NCBI RefSeq assembly: GCF_037126285.1
Contig: NZ_CP147012.1
Location: 1-64,000 of the forward strand
Direction of reading: 5' to 3'
Source of the DNA: Bernardetia sp. MNP-M8
GTDB taxonomy: Bacteria > Bacteroidota > Bacteroidia > Cytophagales > Bernardetiaceae
Length of the DNA: 64,000 nucleotides
The notes under the pieces are model-generated. The model ran no database searches. It saw nothing but the letters and a program-made list of their open reading frames with translations, and had not been told where the DNA came from. The position numbers were made by a program, and so were the translations under genes. Numbering within the stretch: the stretch's first letter is position 1; every line of letters begins with the position of its first letter. Shown here piece by piece: positions 9,098 to 17,642 of this stretch.

Positions 9098-10465
9098 TTA
9101 AATAGGGTTTTCTAATCTAAATTTGACAGTCCATTCATTTAAGGCATCCCCTGCTCTTCTCAAACGTAGTTCAATTTTACGTCCTTCTTTACTTCGGAAA
9201 AGTTCATAGATTTCATGAATAGTAAACTTATTTATGTTTATTCCATTTATAGCTACTATTTGATCATCTAATTTTACATCAAGTTGAGCAACAGGCGAAT
9301 CTTTTTCTATATTTGAAATCAAGTAAATAGCTGTTTCAGGAACTGGATTAGATAATTCTATTCCAGCCATATTATAGTTAAATTCTGCTTTAAAATTTCG
9401 ATTAGGTCTCAAAATCATTCTGTTTTTTGAATAATCAAAAATAACGTGAAAACGTCTTAAAATCTCTGCACCCAAACTACCATTTCGCTCTCCTTGCCCT
9501 TTTACAGTTGCAATAGAAGTAGAATCTGGAAAAGCAGTTGTGACATTTTTTAATTCAATATCATTCAAGATAAGTTTTGAAGAACGCCCCAAATAGCCTG
9601 TAATATCGCCTCGCATCCCTTTTCCAAGATATGCTTCTTTATTTTTTTGTGGAATTTGTAACCTTTCATCAGAAGAAATATCTAACCAAATCGCATGTCC
9701 TCCTCCTGTATCGATCAACAACTTTGTAGGAATTGCTGTTGTGTCATTTTGTATAGAATCATTATCATTCAAAATAACTGGATTTTGCTGTATTTTAGCC
9801 CAAATGTAAGGCTTTAGATTAATGATTTCGATAGGAATAACAATATCTTTTTTATGTGGCTTATATTGATATTTTTTTTTATTATAAAAAACAATCGTTT
9901 TGCTTTCATAGTTTACCTTCACTACAAAATCTGCAAAAATACCATACCCCATAATTCCGTGAATACGCATTCCGAAGCGAGAAGACAAATGAAAAATATC
10001 TTCTTTCAAAATTAGTAAATCTTGATGATGCCCTATAATTCCAGAAATATTAAAATTATTATTGGGAGAAGCGTAAGCAATTAATTTTTTACCTGCACCT
10101 AAACCAGAGAGTTCTATTTCTTTTATATAATCTACTTGTAATTTATCACCTACCCCCAGTTCAGTTATGAGCATATTTTGAACTCCACTATCTAAAATAA
10201 AATGAAGTGTATCTGAATCATTTATCTTAATAGGAATAATAATTAGATTATTAACTAGATTAAATTTCAAAATCAAAGCACGTTTATTAGGTCTTTTAAA
10301 ACTAAACCCATTATATTTATCTCTTTGAGAGTTTTGGGAGTATTTACAAGAACTTAAGGAAAAAATAAATAAAGTAAGACAACTAAAAAACAGAATATAA
10401 AAAAAGAATTTAGAAAAACAATAAGGTGTTTTTTTATTAAATGATAAAAATATATTTTTTTTCAT
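9098..10465 (-). CDS. Retropepsin-like aspartyl protease lipoprotein with PDZ domain
   Basis: The 455-residue product has a long basic N-terminus, a hydrophobic segment at about 19-39 and a lipobox-like FSLSSC with Cys40, so it is probably a lipoprotein. Two aspartyl-protease repeats follow: LDSG (D92) and IDTGGGHAIW (near residue 248), as in the tandem retropepsin-like proteins of Bacteroidota. A PDZ-like domain fills about 365-450 (SPVAQLDVKLDDQIVAINGI, then the EGRKIEL strand). Known members combine peptide recognition by PDZ with an aspartyl-protease fold, but activity is rarely shown. The first motif is D-S-G rather than D-T-G, a tolerated variant. It is monocistronic. Confidence 0.85.
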   Translation of the reverse strand: MKKNIFLSFNKKTPYCFSKFFFYILFFSCLTLFIFSLSSCKYSQNSQRDKYNGFSFKRPNKRALILKFNLVNNLIIIPIKINDSDTLHFILDSGVQNMLITELGVGDKLQVDYIKEIELSGLGAGKKLIAYASPNNNFNISGIIGHHQDLLILKEDIFHLSSRFGMRIHGIMGYGIFADFVVKVNYESKTIVFYNKKKYQYKPHKKDIVIPIEIINLKPYIWAKIQQNPVILNDNDSIQNDTTAIPTKLLIDTGGGHAIWLDISSDERLQIPQKNKEAYLGKGMRGDITGYLGRSSKLILNDIELKNVTTAFPDSTSIATVKGQGERNGSLGAEILRRFHVIFDYSKNRMILRPNRNFKAEFNYNMAGIELSNPVPETAIYLISNIEKDSPVAQLDVKLDDQIVAINGININKFTIHEIYELFRSKEGRKIELRLRRAGDALNEWTVKFRLENPI

Positions 10466-10844
10466 AAAAAAGTATAAAGTAAGTTTGTATGTTAAATTGC
10501 GTCACATTTTTTAATTCAAAATACTATTTTAACCTTTAGAAACCAAAATTTAAAATTACTTTTTACTTTAATTGTGAAACTTGATAACTATGAAAGATTT
10601 GTTGTAGATGATTAATACAGTGTTTCAAAAGTTTATTTATATTTTACTGTGCATTTAGTTCCTCAGAACTGAATATTTCGCTTCCTCAGAAGCTTGATTC
10701 ATTTGCTTTCTATCACGCTTCTGAGGAAGCGTTTCGTTCAACTCTGAGGAGTTTAACGGACAAAAAACATTGTGAAAATTGATAACTATAAAAGATTTGT
10801 TGTAGATGATTAATTAAACAAACTTTCTTTCAAAATCCATTGTG
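10466..10844. other. 379-bp divergent region with a repeat-flanked palindrome
   Basis: No gene is visible. The right two thirds are taken up by the 46-bp direct repeats and the large hairpin described at 10571-10814. Promoters for the retropepsin gene (minus) and the hydrolase gene (plus) must lie here or within the repeats. Confidence 0.55.
10571..10814. repeat. 46-bp direct repeats flanking an extended palindrome
   Basis: Copies at 10571-10616 and 10769-10814 match at 44 of 46 positions (attgtgaaa.ttgataacta onward). Between them is a perfect 15-bp inverted repeat: cgcttcctcagaagc at 10679-10693 and its complement at 10717-10731. It is extended outward by imperfect arms that repeat the cctcaga/tctgagg motif near 10662-10672 and 10742-10752. 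The layout resembles a non-coding insertion bordered by duplicated flanking DNA, or a MITE. The second direct copy ends 30 bp before the next gene. Confidence 0.75.
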
Positions 10845-11666
10845 ATGAATACAGATTACAGACTAGAATATGAAATTTTTGAAAGCCAAAATGAGAATAG
10901 AGAAAATAAAACAAAACCTCAAATTTGGTTTGCTTTTCATGGAATCGGACAAAATACAGAAGCATTTAAAAACTTTGCAATTCAAAATAATTTAAAAATA
11001 TATAGTTTTGGATTGTTTTATCATGAAAAAAATCAAAATAATGTAGAAAAGTTATCAGATAAGGAGAGAAAAACCACATTAAAAAACTGGCTTGTTTTGA
11101 TGCAGCAATTTTTGGAAGAAGAAAAAATAAATCTTGATTACTCTATTACTATCATTGGGTTTTCTTTGGGAGTGCGTCCTGCACTACAGTTTGTTTCTAA
11201 TTTTTCAAAGTCTGTTTCTATACATCAAATTATCTTAATCGCTCCCGAAACTTTAGCAATCAGTAACTGGTACAGATTTGGAACACAAACTCTTTTTGGA
11301 AATGCTTTGCTCAAAAAAGTTGTTTCTTCTAAGGTATTTAAAGAAATAATTATTTCTACTTCGTCATTTATTTTTCCAAAAAAAGCCCAAAAACTTATTC
11401 GTTATCAAGTGTATCATGGCATAAATTCGCTTACTTCTGCTTGGCTGGCTTACCGTTCTTTTGAAATTTATGAAAAGCAGTGGAAAGAAATTTATGAAAA
11501 TTATGAAGGCAAAATTACGATTGTGGCAAGTGAAAAAGATGCTTTCGTAAACTTGAACATCATTCGAAAATTTGTTAGAAAAAATAGCACTGATAAAGGA
11601 AAATCTATAAAATGGATTCTTTCAAAATCGCCTCACGCTCATTTACTTAGAGAATTCAGATTATAA
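10845..11666 (+). CDS. Alpha/beta hydrolase
   Basis: The protein is about 273 residues. The oxyanion-side HGIG motif is near residue 32, and the nucleophile elbow IGFSLGVR near residue 104 gives a catalytic Ser. A late acid lies in VASEKDAFVN and a His in SPHAHLL close to the C-terminus, so the triad is complete. There is no signal peptide. The substrate is not predictable; lipase or esterase-like small-molecule hydrolysis is the default reading. I start at the ATG at 10845. A GTG directly before it (10842) is an equally possible start and adds one residue. The gene is preceded by the direct-repeat structure and converges on the DUF3108 gene. Confidence 0.82.
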   Translation: MNTDYRLEYEIFESQNENRENKTKPQIWFAFHGIGQNTEAFKNFAIQNNLKIYSFGLFYHEKNQNNVEKLSDKERKTTLKNWLVLMQQFLEEEKINLDYSITIIGFSLGVRPALQFVSNFSKSVSIHQIILIAPETLAISNWYRFGTQTLFGNALLKKVVSSKVFKEIIISTSSFIFPKKAQKLIRYQVYHGINSLTSAWLAYRSFEIYEKQWKEIYENYEGKITIVASEKDAFVNLNIIRKFVRKNSTDKGKSIKWILSKSPHAHLLREFRL

Positions 11667-11682
11667 AATTAGGACATAAAAA

Positions 11683-11706
11683 AAGGAAAAGGCAAGCCTT
11701 TTCCTT
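11683..11706. terminator. Shared hairpin terminator between convergent genes
   Basis: A perfect 10-bp stem (aaggaaaagg / ccttttcctt) has a 4-nt loop. An A-tract on its left gives a U-run for the minus-strand DUF3108 transcript. The right side has no T-run, so termination of the plus-strand hydrolase transcript would be weaker. Confidence 0.75.
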
Positions 11707-11735
11707 ACAAATTATCACATTTATAATTCTATTTC

Positions 11736-12602
11736 TTATTTTTCATATTCAGTTACATCCACTTCAATACCACCGATAAACATATCAGCTCTAATTTTGA
11801 GTGGAATTCGATCTTCGTCGGCTGACATCCAAATTTTGATAGATTCTTTTCCACTAAAAAGACCATTTTCAGGCATAATTGGAGTCATTACAAAGGTCTC
11901 TTTTTTACCTATTTTTGTTTTGATAGTTTCTTTTCCAATATAACGCACCTTAAAATCATACACTGAATCTTCAAAGAAAGCATCCATTCTGATAATTTCA
12001 TTTTTAGTTAGTTTTTCATAATCCACTCTACGCAGAAAATAATATCCACTAATCATGTCTTGTACGTTTGTAGGAATTGGATATTCTTTTTTTGTCCAAC
12101 TTTTATCATCTCTTTTTTTGTACTTTACATTAGCTTGTTTTGCTGAGTGGTCAAACTCTACTGTTTCTTCTTTTCTATATTTGTTTTCTTTTATTTTTCT
12201 ATAAAATTTGCGTGGAATGTGTTTTTGTCTGTCAATATAAGAACTCCATTTATCATCTACATTAGTTGTCCAACCAAAAACACCAACTGTTTTGCCTTCT
12301 ACATCTACTTTATAACAACTATTTCCATTTATAGTGTGAAAGTTATTATCTACTTTAACTACAGCTTCACCAGCATTGATAAAACCATAATGCACTAAAT
12401 AAGAAATTTTTTCTCCCTTAGTAAAATTAACATCAGAGAGCATAGCCACTCGGTTTCCATTTTGATAAGTCATAAATGCAGATGTAGAAAAAAGCAGAAA
12501 ACTAACAGCAACTGCCAAAATGACAAACATTCGTAAAGGAGAATTTTTCAATTTACTCAAAAATGAAGAACTAGAAATTGTATAAGTATGTAATTTTTTC
12601 AT
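11736..12602 (-). CDS. DUF3108-family protein, membrane-anchored
   Basis: The protein is about 288 residues from the ATG at 12602. The frame stays open up to an earlier ATG at 12677, but the MKKLHTY start places a TM or signal segment (MFVILAVAVSFLLFSTSAF) at a normal distance. The C-terminal body (FTKGEKISYLVHYGFINAGE, then DVEGKTVGVFGW, ENKYRKEETVEF and GLFSGKESIKIWMSADEDR) matches DUF3108, a beta-rich Bacteroidota and Proteobacteria family of periplasmic proteins related in fold to LolA/LolB-like lipid-binding barrels. The exact role is unknown. It lies downstream of the lipoprotein gene at 12784 on the same strand, but 181 bp separate them, so cotranscription is uncertain. Confidence 0.85.
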   Translation of the reverse strand: MKKLHTYTISSSSFLSKLKNSPLRMFVILAVAVSFLLFSTSAFMTYQNGNRVAMLSDVNFTKGEKISYLVHYGFINAGEAVVKVDNNFHTINGNSCYKVDVEGKTVGVFGWTTNVDDKWSSYIDRQKHIPRKFYRKIKENKYRKEETVEFDHSAKQANVKYKKRDDKSWTKKEYPIPTNVQDMISGYYFLRRVDYEKLTKNEIIRMDAFFEDSVYDFKVRYIGKETIKTKIGKKETFVMTPIMPENGLFSGKESIKIWMSADEDRIPLKIRADMFIGGIEVDVTEYEK

Positions 12603-12783
12603 AATAGGTATAATAAGGAATTTAGGAATAGATTTTAGGCTTATTTTAAAGACGTTTTGAGGCAAAAAATCCCTCATCTACATCTATAAAAATTTAGCAA
12701 CTAAAATGCTTACTGATGGTAATTTTGCAATAACTATTCCTAAATTTAATTTCGATATAATAGATAAACAGTTATACATCGAT

Positions 12784-13485
12784 TTAGTTTAAATCACCAT
12801 ATTCAAACTTAGGAGCTGGTTTTATCTTTACAAATTGTTCTCCCAAAGTAGGAATTTCATCTTTTTTAACCATCAAGAGTTCATTGAGTTGGCTTGCATA
12901 ATCTGTATAATTTTTACGCAATAAAAAATCTGTATTGTCTAATTCTGAAAAATAAGTAATGACAGAATAAGGAATCGGATAACGCTCAAGTTCTGGATTA
13001 TTTTCCTTGATTTGTTTGATAAGAGTCTGAATTTCTACTAGTTTTTTGTCATAAGCATCCATTGTTTTTGCACTTTGCATGGTCTTATCATCATAACGTA
13101 GTTTGAGAAGAGCTTTTCTTTCTGTTTCCAATTTATCTATCAACTCTTTTCCATTAAAACCCTCTACATAACGAGCTTCACGAACAAATTTTTGTAACAT
13201 GTCATCCTTTTCACGCTCAGCAGACAAAAGACGATTCCAAGTTACAACAACACTATCATTAAGCATAGTGAGTTTGTCAGGTAAAGCAAGTGTATCAGCA
13301 TCAGGCATATTTGAAGTAGCTTTTTCCCAAAGAGCTTCCTGTTCTGCCATCTCTTGATTTTCTTGTGAGGTGGTTTCTATATTTTCTTCTTGTGTTTTTT
13401 TATCTTTACAAGAGGATAAAAAAAACACATTACTTAAAAGTAAAGCAGTTAAGACGACAAACGAAAAATGATTTAGTTTTTTCAT
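12784..13485 (-). CDS. Lipoprotein of unknown function
   Basis: The 233-residue product has a classic lipoprotein signal: a basic start, hydrophobic residues 8-22, and lipobox FFLSSC with the Cys near residue 26. An acidic Gln/Glu-rich linker follows (about 30-50), then a mostly helical domain (about 75-200) rich in charged heptads. I do not recognise a family. A CAAAGATA string at 13576-13583 (TATCTTTG on the minus strand) could be a -7 element, but no -33 partner was seen at the right distance. Confidence 0.75.
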   Translation of the reverse strand: MKKLNHFSFVVLTALLLSNVFFLSSCKDKKTQEENIETTSQENQEMAEQEALWEKATSNMPDADTLALPDKLTMLNDSVVVTWNRLLSAEREKDDMLQKFVREARYVEGFNGKELIDKLETERKALLKLRYDDKTMQSAKTMDAYDKKLVEIQTLIKQIKENNPELERYPIPYSVITYFSELDNTDFLLRKNYTDYASQLNELLMVKKDEIPTLGEQFVKIKPAPKFEYGDLN

Positions 13486-13815
13486 AGAAATTAAGTTTTT
13501 AGTTTTGTTGTTGGTTAATCACTAACAACAGTAACTATTTTTTATTAAATAGAGTTACTTTTTTTTTAATTGATACAAAGATAATCAAAGAAAAACGTTT
13601 TTTGTTTGTTCTCAAAACTGTCAAAGTCCAAAATTATTGTAGCAAAATAATAATCAATTTTAAAAACTAGCTAGATTCAATTAGAGTTTGTACTTTTACA
13701 GACTATAACTAAAATTACTTTCCCATTCTGAAGAATGAGTTACAGAATGTAGTTTCTCATGATGAGGAGCAAACTACAGACCTACAAAATATTAAATCAC
13801 AAAAATCAAATTATC

Positions 13816-14934
13816 GTGCGAGTAATCATAAGTGGAGGTGGAACAGGTGGACATATTTACCCAGGAATTGCTATTGCTGATGCCCTAAAAGCTATAAATC
13901 CAAATACAGAAATTTTGTTTGTGGGTGCAGAGGGAAAAATGGAAATGGAAAAAGTACCAAAGGCAGGTTATCGTGTCATTGGTCTTCCTATTCGGGGTTT
14001 ACAGCGCAGTTTTTCACCCAAAAATATCTTGGAAAACTTAAAATTTCCAGTTCGCCTTTTTGGAAGTTTAAATCAAGCACGCAACGTAATAAAAGAATTT
14101 AAACCTGATGTAGTCGTCGGAACAGGTGGGTATGCAAGTGGCGCAGTTTTGCAAGTAGCTACAACAATGGGGATTCCTACACTTATACAAGAGCAAAACG
14201 GACACGCAGGACTTACCAACAAACTTCTTTCACGCCAAGTAAAAGCAATTTGTGTGGCTTATCCGAATATGGATAGTTATTTTCCAAAACAAAAAATACA
14301 GTTTACTGGAAACCCTGTTCGTTCAGATTTAAAAAACTTGCCTAATTCAACTCAATCCGATTTTGATTACTTTAATCTTATGAAAGGAAAAAAAACCATT
14401 TTGGTAATGGGTGGAAGTGGTGGTGCAAAGGTCATCAATGAAGCAATTTTGAATGGTCTAGAAACGATTTTAGAACATGATTTTCAGCTTATTTGGCAAA
14501 CGGGAAAGTTTTATATTGATTCTATAAAAAAACAATTAGCTGCAAAGAATCTTCTACATCACCCTCTTCTTTTTGTAAATGATTTTATTTACGATATGAA
14601 AAAAGCCTATCAATGTGCTGATATTGTCATTGGTCGTGCTGGTGCTTTGACAATTTCTGAACTTACTTTGGTAGAAAAACCTGCTATCTTAATTCCTTCG
14701 CCAAATGTAGCAGAAGACCACCAAACCAAAAATGCAATGGCATTAGCTAAAGAGGATGCAGCCATGCTTATAAAAGATAATGAAGCCAACGAAAGACTTA
14801 TTCCAACGCTTATTTATGTTTTGAATGATGAAAACCAACAAGAAAAATTAAAGAATAATATCAAAACTTTTGCTCGTCCTGATGCTGCAAAGGATATTGC
14901 TAGGAAAGTTATGGAGTTGGGAAGTAGAAAATAG
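13816..14934 (+). CDS. murG: MurG, UDP-GlcNAc:lipid I N-acetylglucosaminyltransferase
   Basis: This enzyme adds GlcNAc to undecaprenyl-PP-MurNAc-pentapeptide on the cytosolic face, giving lipid II for peptidoglycan. The N-terminal loop IISGGGTGGHIYPGIAIADA, the second G-loop VVGTGGYASGAV, the donor-side VMGGSGGAKVIN and the C-terminal GRAGALTISEL all match MurG. I start at the GTG at 13816, which puts the glycine loop six residues in, as in other Bacteroidota MurG proteins. An upstream ATG at 13759 would add 19 unusual residues. No other mur or fts gene is next to it, so the usual dcw cluster is broken here. A small ORF follows 11 bp downstream. Confidence 0.95.
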   Translation: MRVIISGGGTGGHIYPGIAIADALKAINPNTEILFVGAEGKMEMEKVPKAGYRVIGLPIRGLQRSFSPKNILENLKFPVRLFGSLNQARNVIKEFKPDVVVGTGGYASGAVLQVATTMGIPTLIQEQNGHAGLTNKLLSRQVKAICVAYPNMDSYFPKQKIQFTGNPVRSDLKNLPNSTQSDFDYFNLMKGKKTILVMGGSGGAKVINEAILNGLETILEHDFQLIWQTGKFYIDSIKKQLAAKNLLHHPLLFVNDFIYDMKKAYQCADIVIGRAGALTISELTLVEKPAILIPSPNVAEDHQTKNAMALAKEDAAMLIKDNEANERLIPTLIYVLNDENQQEKLKNNIKTFARPDAAKDIARKVMELGSRK

Positions 14935-14945
14935 ATTGTAAGATT

Positions 14946-15179
14946 ATGAGTAAAAATAGTAGGATAAAACTTTTTGGATGGGAAGAAGGTATGCAAAAGA
15001 TAAAACTTACACTTTTACAAAAAGATGAGTTTAATGTTCCTTTAGATACTGCTATTTCTAATATTGATAAATTATTAAATGACGAAGAGGTTTATTTAGA
15101 ATTTTGTGATTTAGAGGAAGCATTATCTTTTATTGAAAAAGCTAAAAATTTAGGAGTATCTTCCATAACTATAATGTAA
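14946..15179 (+). CDS. Small protein of unknown function downstream of murG
   Basis: The 77-codon frame begins 11 bp after murG. An internal ATG at 14991, preceded by the purine-rich gggaagaaggt, would give a 62-residue form and may be the real start. The product is acidic, with an alternating pattern (MQKIKLTLLQ, then a helix LDTAISNIDKLL, a strand EVYLEF, a helix LEEALSFIEKAKNLG and a strand SSITIM) that looks like a compact alpha/beta fold. I do not recognise a family. It precedes the HipA-like kinase by 78 bp, so it belongs either with murG or with the kinase/DUF3037-like pair. Confidence 0.55.
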   Translation: MSKNSRIKLFGWEEGMQKIKLTLLQKDEFNVPLDTAISNIDKLLNDEEVYLEFCDLEEALSFIEKAKNLGVSSITIM

Positions 15180-15257
15180 TAGCTTAGAACAACCTTATTT
15201 CTATTTAATTTAGCACCGAAGTAGTGACATAGAATCTAGCAAACTATTGAATTTGTA

Positions 15258-16073
15258 ATGAATAAAGTTGAAGTAATATTTATAGAAAAAGAGTTTAGTA
15301 CAAGTGGACACAGTCCATTTTTGGCTACTTGCAATGATGCAAAAAAATATGTCGTAAAACATGATAGAGGAAAAGAACTTTGTATAATTAATGAATTTTT
15401 GGCTTGTTTCCTATTAGAACATTTCAATTTACCTTTTTCTAATTATGCTTTAGTAAATGTTGATGATTTAGTTATACAAAATAGCTCAATTATTTCCCCT
15501 AAAAATAAAAAACTATCTTATTATAAAAGTTTGTGTTTTGGTTCAGAATTTTTGAAAAATGCTGTTGATATAAATAATTTTGGCTTAGATTATGGGAAAT
15601 CTTTTTTTGACAAATTAGACAATCCATTAGATATTCTTCGTATCGCATTATTTGATATTTGGGTAGGAAACGATGACAGAAAGCCGACAAACTACAATAT
15701 GCTCTTGGTAGAAAATTCTAAGAAATATAAAGCTGTTCCGATAGACCATTCTTTTATTTTCGAAACCTTATCTCATTCTTTTCTTAACCCTGATTTTTTT
15801 GAAGGTAAAATTAATGACCATTTATTAGAGGCTAATTTTGGATATTTGGTTAAGAAACAATTTGAGATTAATGAGCGTTTTATTGAAAGTGAAGAAAATT
15901 ATTTCCTTGTTTCTCTTGCTGCTTGTCAAAAGCATTTTTCTAATTTTGCATCAAAACTTCAAAATCAGTTTCACTTTTCAGATAAAGACATAACTAAAAT
16001 CTCTCTTTTTCTTTTTGATGAAACTCGTAACAGAAAAGTTTTTGAAGAGTATAAATTTCACTTAAAAAATTAA
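15258..16073 (+). CDS. HipA-like Ser/Thr kinase
   Basis: The 271-residue protein has the catalytic signatures of the short HipA-like kinases. A lysine strand YVVKHD (K34) is followed by a helix Glu (E46, NEFLAC). The catalytic loop IWVGNDDRKPTNYNMLL has D139/D140 and N145/N147, and VPIDHSFIF supplies the Mg-binding D163. It lacks the N-terminal HipA subdomain of toxin-antitoxin HipA (usual length about 430 residues) and has no HipB-like DNA-binding partner. Such stand-alone kinases are known to sit next to DUF3037 genes, as appears to be the case here 12 bp downstream. Kinase target and biological role are unknown; a defence or stress function is possible. Confidence 0.78.
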   Translation: MNKVEVIFIEKEFSTSGHSPFLATCNDAKKYVVKHDRGKELCIINEFLACFLLEHFNLPFSNYALVNVDDLVIQNSSIISPKNKKLSYYKSLCFGSEFLKNAVDINNFGLDYGKSFFDKLDNPLDILRIALFDIWVGNDDRKPTNYNMLLVENSKKYKAVPIDHSFIFETLSHSFLNPDFFEGKINDHLLEANFGYLVKKQFEINERFIESEENYFLVSLAACQKHFSNFASKLQNQFHFSDKDITKISLFLFDETRNRKVFEEYKFHLKN

Positions 16074-16085
16074 ACACTACTGGGT

Positions 16086-16907
16086 ATGAATGTTTTTTAT
16101 TCTTTGGTAAAAATAGCTACTAATATATCTACTGGCGATTCTCTCGCCATTGGTTTGGTGTTTTCTGATGGAAAAAATTGTTCTTACTTTTTTTCAGATA
16201 AGAAAAAAAAACTTGCTTCAAAACTTCTACGTGCAGAGTCTTCAGCTATGGATATAGATTTTTTTACTCATCAAATCATTACAAATTGCGAAAAAAAAGA
16301 AGTATTTGAACAAGATTATTTTACATATCTTTCCAATTACTGCAATGGTTTACTTCAATTTTCTGCGCCTAATCCTGTTGCTGCACCTTTCAATGATGAA
16401 ACGTTAGAGTTTTTAGTAAAAATGATTTTTTCTGAATCTAGTAAAAAAACAAATAACATAAAGGAGAATAAAGAAAAGAGAAATATCATTTTGAAGGAAA
16501 AAATAGAACAGAATTTAATCCAACCTCTAAAAAGTAAAATTCATACCCATTACAAATTTGAACCTATCAATTTACCCATTCCTTTTTCTTTTGAGTTGGA
16601 TTGTATTGGACAAAATGGCGCACTCATAGGCGCAAAAGTAGAAGATTTTGATAGCAATAGACAAACTTTAAACCGACATTTTAGCAATTATTTAGCTCTT
16701 ATTTCTACACTTTCAAATAAATATAATTCTCCTTTATCCGAAAATTCTTTTTTTTGGATTGCCGAAGAACCCAAACTTACAGACAAAAAAAAACATATTA
16801 TTTGGGAGACAGCGCATAAAAATCCACTTTTGAAAGTTATCAATCCAGATGAAACAGAAAAAATACTAGCCTTAGTGGAAGACAAAAAAGCTACTCATTT
16901 TTTGTAG
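16086..16907 (+). CDS. DUF3037-like partner of the HipA-like kinase
   Basis: The 273-residue product starts 12 bp after the kinase stop, so it is almost certainly in the same operon. Its N-terminus (FYSLVKIATNIS, then SLAIGLVFSDGK) follows the pattern of DUF3037 proteins, which begin with a strand FYSLVRY and a GEFVNIGVVL-like strand. It is about twice the length of the typical family member. The C-terminal half (about 140-273) has no motif I recognise. No TM segment or signal peptide is visible. The assignment rests on the N-terminal pattern and on gene pairing, so it is moderate. Confidence 0.62.
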   Translation: MNVFYSLVKIATNISTGDSLAIGLVFSDGKNCSYFFSDKKKKLASKLLRAESSAMDIDFFTHQIITNCEKKEVFEQDYFTYLSNYCNGLLQFSAPNPVAAPFNDETLEFLVKMIFSESSKKTNNIKENKEKRNIILKEKIEQNLIQPLKSKIHTHYKFEPINLPIPFSFELDCIGQNGALIGAKVEDFDSNRQTLNRHFSNYLALISTLSNKYNSPLSENSFFWIAEEPKLTDKKKHIIWETAHKNPLLKVINPDETEKILALVEDKKATHFL

Positions 16908-16967
16908 AAAATGTATAAGCTGATTTAATTCAAAATAAATTCAAAATTGCTTTGTTTCTTTGTGGCT

Positions 16968-17642
16968 ATGAAAATCCTTATTATAGAAGATGAAACTCAG
17001 CTTGCCAAAGACATTGCTAATTATCTTTCTGAAGAGAGTTATTTGTGTGAGTTTGCGACTACTTTTGGGCAAGCCATTACCAAAATAGAATCCTATCAAT
17101 ATGATTGTATTTTGTTAGATATTATGTTGCCTGATGGCAATGGAATGAAAATATTGGAAGAACTCAAAAGCCAAAACAAACAAGAAGGAGTAATTATTAT
17201 TTCTGCCAAAAATGCTTTAGATGATAAAATAGAAGGCTTAAAACTTGGTGCAGATGATTATTTAACAAAACCCTTTCATCTTTCAGAACTAGCAGCTCGT
17301 ATTTATTCGATTATTCGCAGAAAACAATTTACCAATTCGAATACCATCCAGCAAAACGAATTAGAAATTGATTTACTTTCAAAAACAGTTTTAGTAAAAG
17401 ACAAAACCGTCATTCTTACAAAAAAAGAATTTGACTTACTTCTTTATTTTATAGGAAATAAAAACAGAGTTATCTCAAAAAGCACTTTAGCCGAACACTT
17501 GTCTGGCGATTTTGCCGATATGCTTGATAATCATGATTTTGTCTATGCACATATCAAAAATCTGAAAAAGAAATTAACTGATGCAGGTTGTGAATTGTAT
17601 CTAAAAACAGTTTATGGCACAGGTTATAAATGGGAAATATGA
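16968..17642 (+). CDS. OmpR-family response regulator
   Basis: The protein is 224 residues from the ATG at 16968; the frame stays open seven codons upstream. The receiver domain has the acidic pair (IIEDE), phosphoacceptor D51 in LLDIMLPDG, a Ser/Thr switch (IIISAKN) and the conserved Lys (LTKPFHL). A winged-helix effector of the OmpR/PhoB type fills about 125-224 (LTKKEFDLLLYFI, then VYAHIKNLKKKL and VYGTGYKW). It overlaps the histidine kinase gene by an ATGA quartet at 17639-17642, so the two are translationally coupled. Downstream targets may be the Omp85-like and PAP2 genes that follow. Confidence 0.93.
   Translation: MKILIIEDETQLAKDIANYLSEESYLCEFATTFGQAITKIESYQYDCILLDIMLPDGNGMKILEELKSQNKQEGVIIISAKNALDDKIEGLKLGADDYLTKPFHLSELAARIYSIIRRKQFTNSNTIQQNELEIDLLSKTVLVKDKTVILTKKEFDLLLYFIGNKNRVISKSTLAEHLSGDFADMLDNHDFVYAHIKNLKKKLTDAGCELYLKTVYGTGYKWEI

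Noticed and set aside
15258-16907. Classic HipBA toxin-antitoxin pair
   Set aside because: The kinase lacks the N-terminal HipA subdomain, and neither neighbour has a HipB-like helix-turn-helix, so it is not a canonical HipBA locus.
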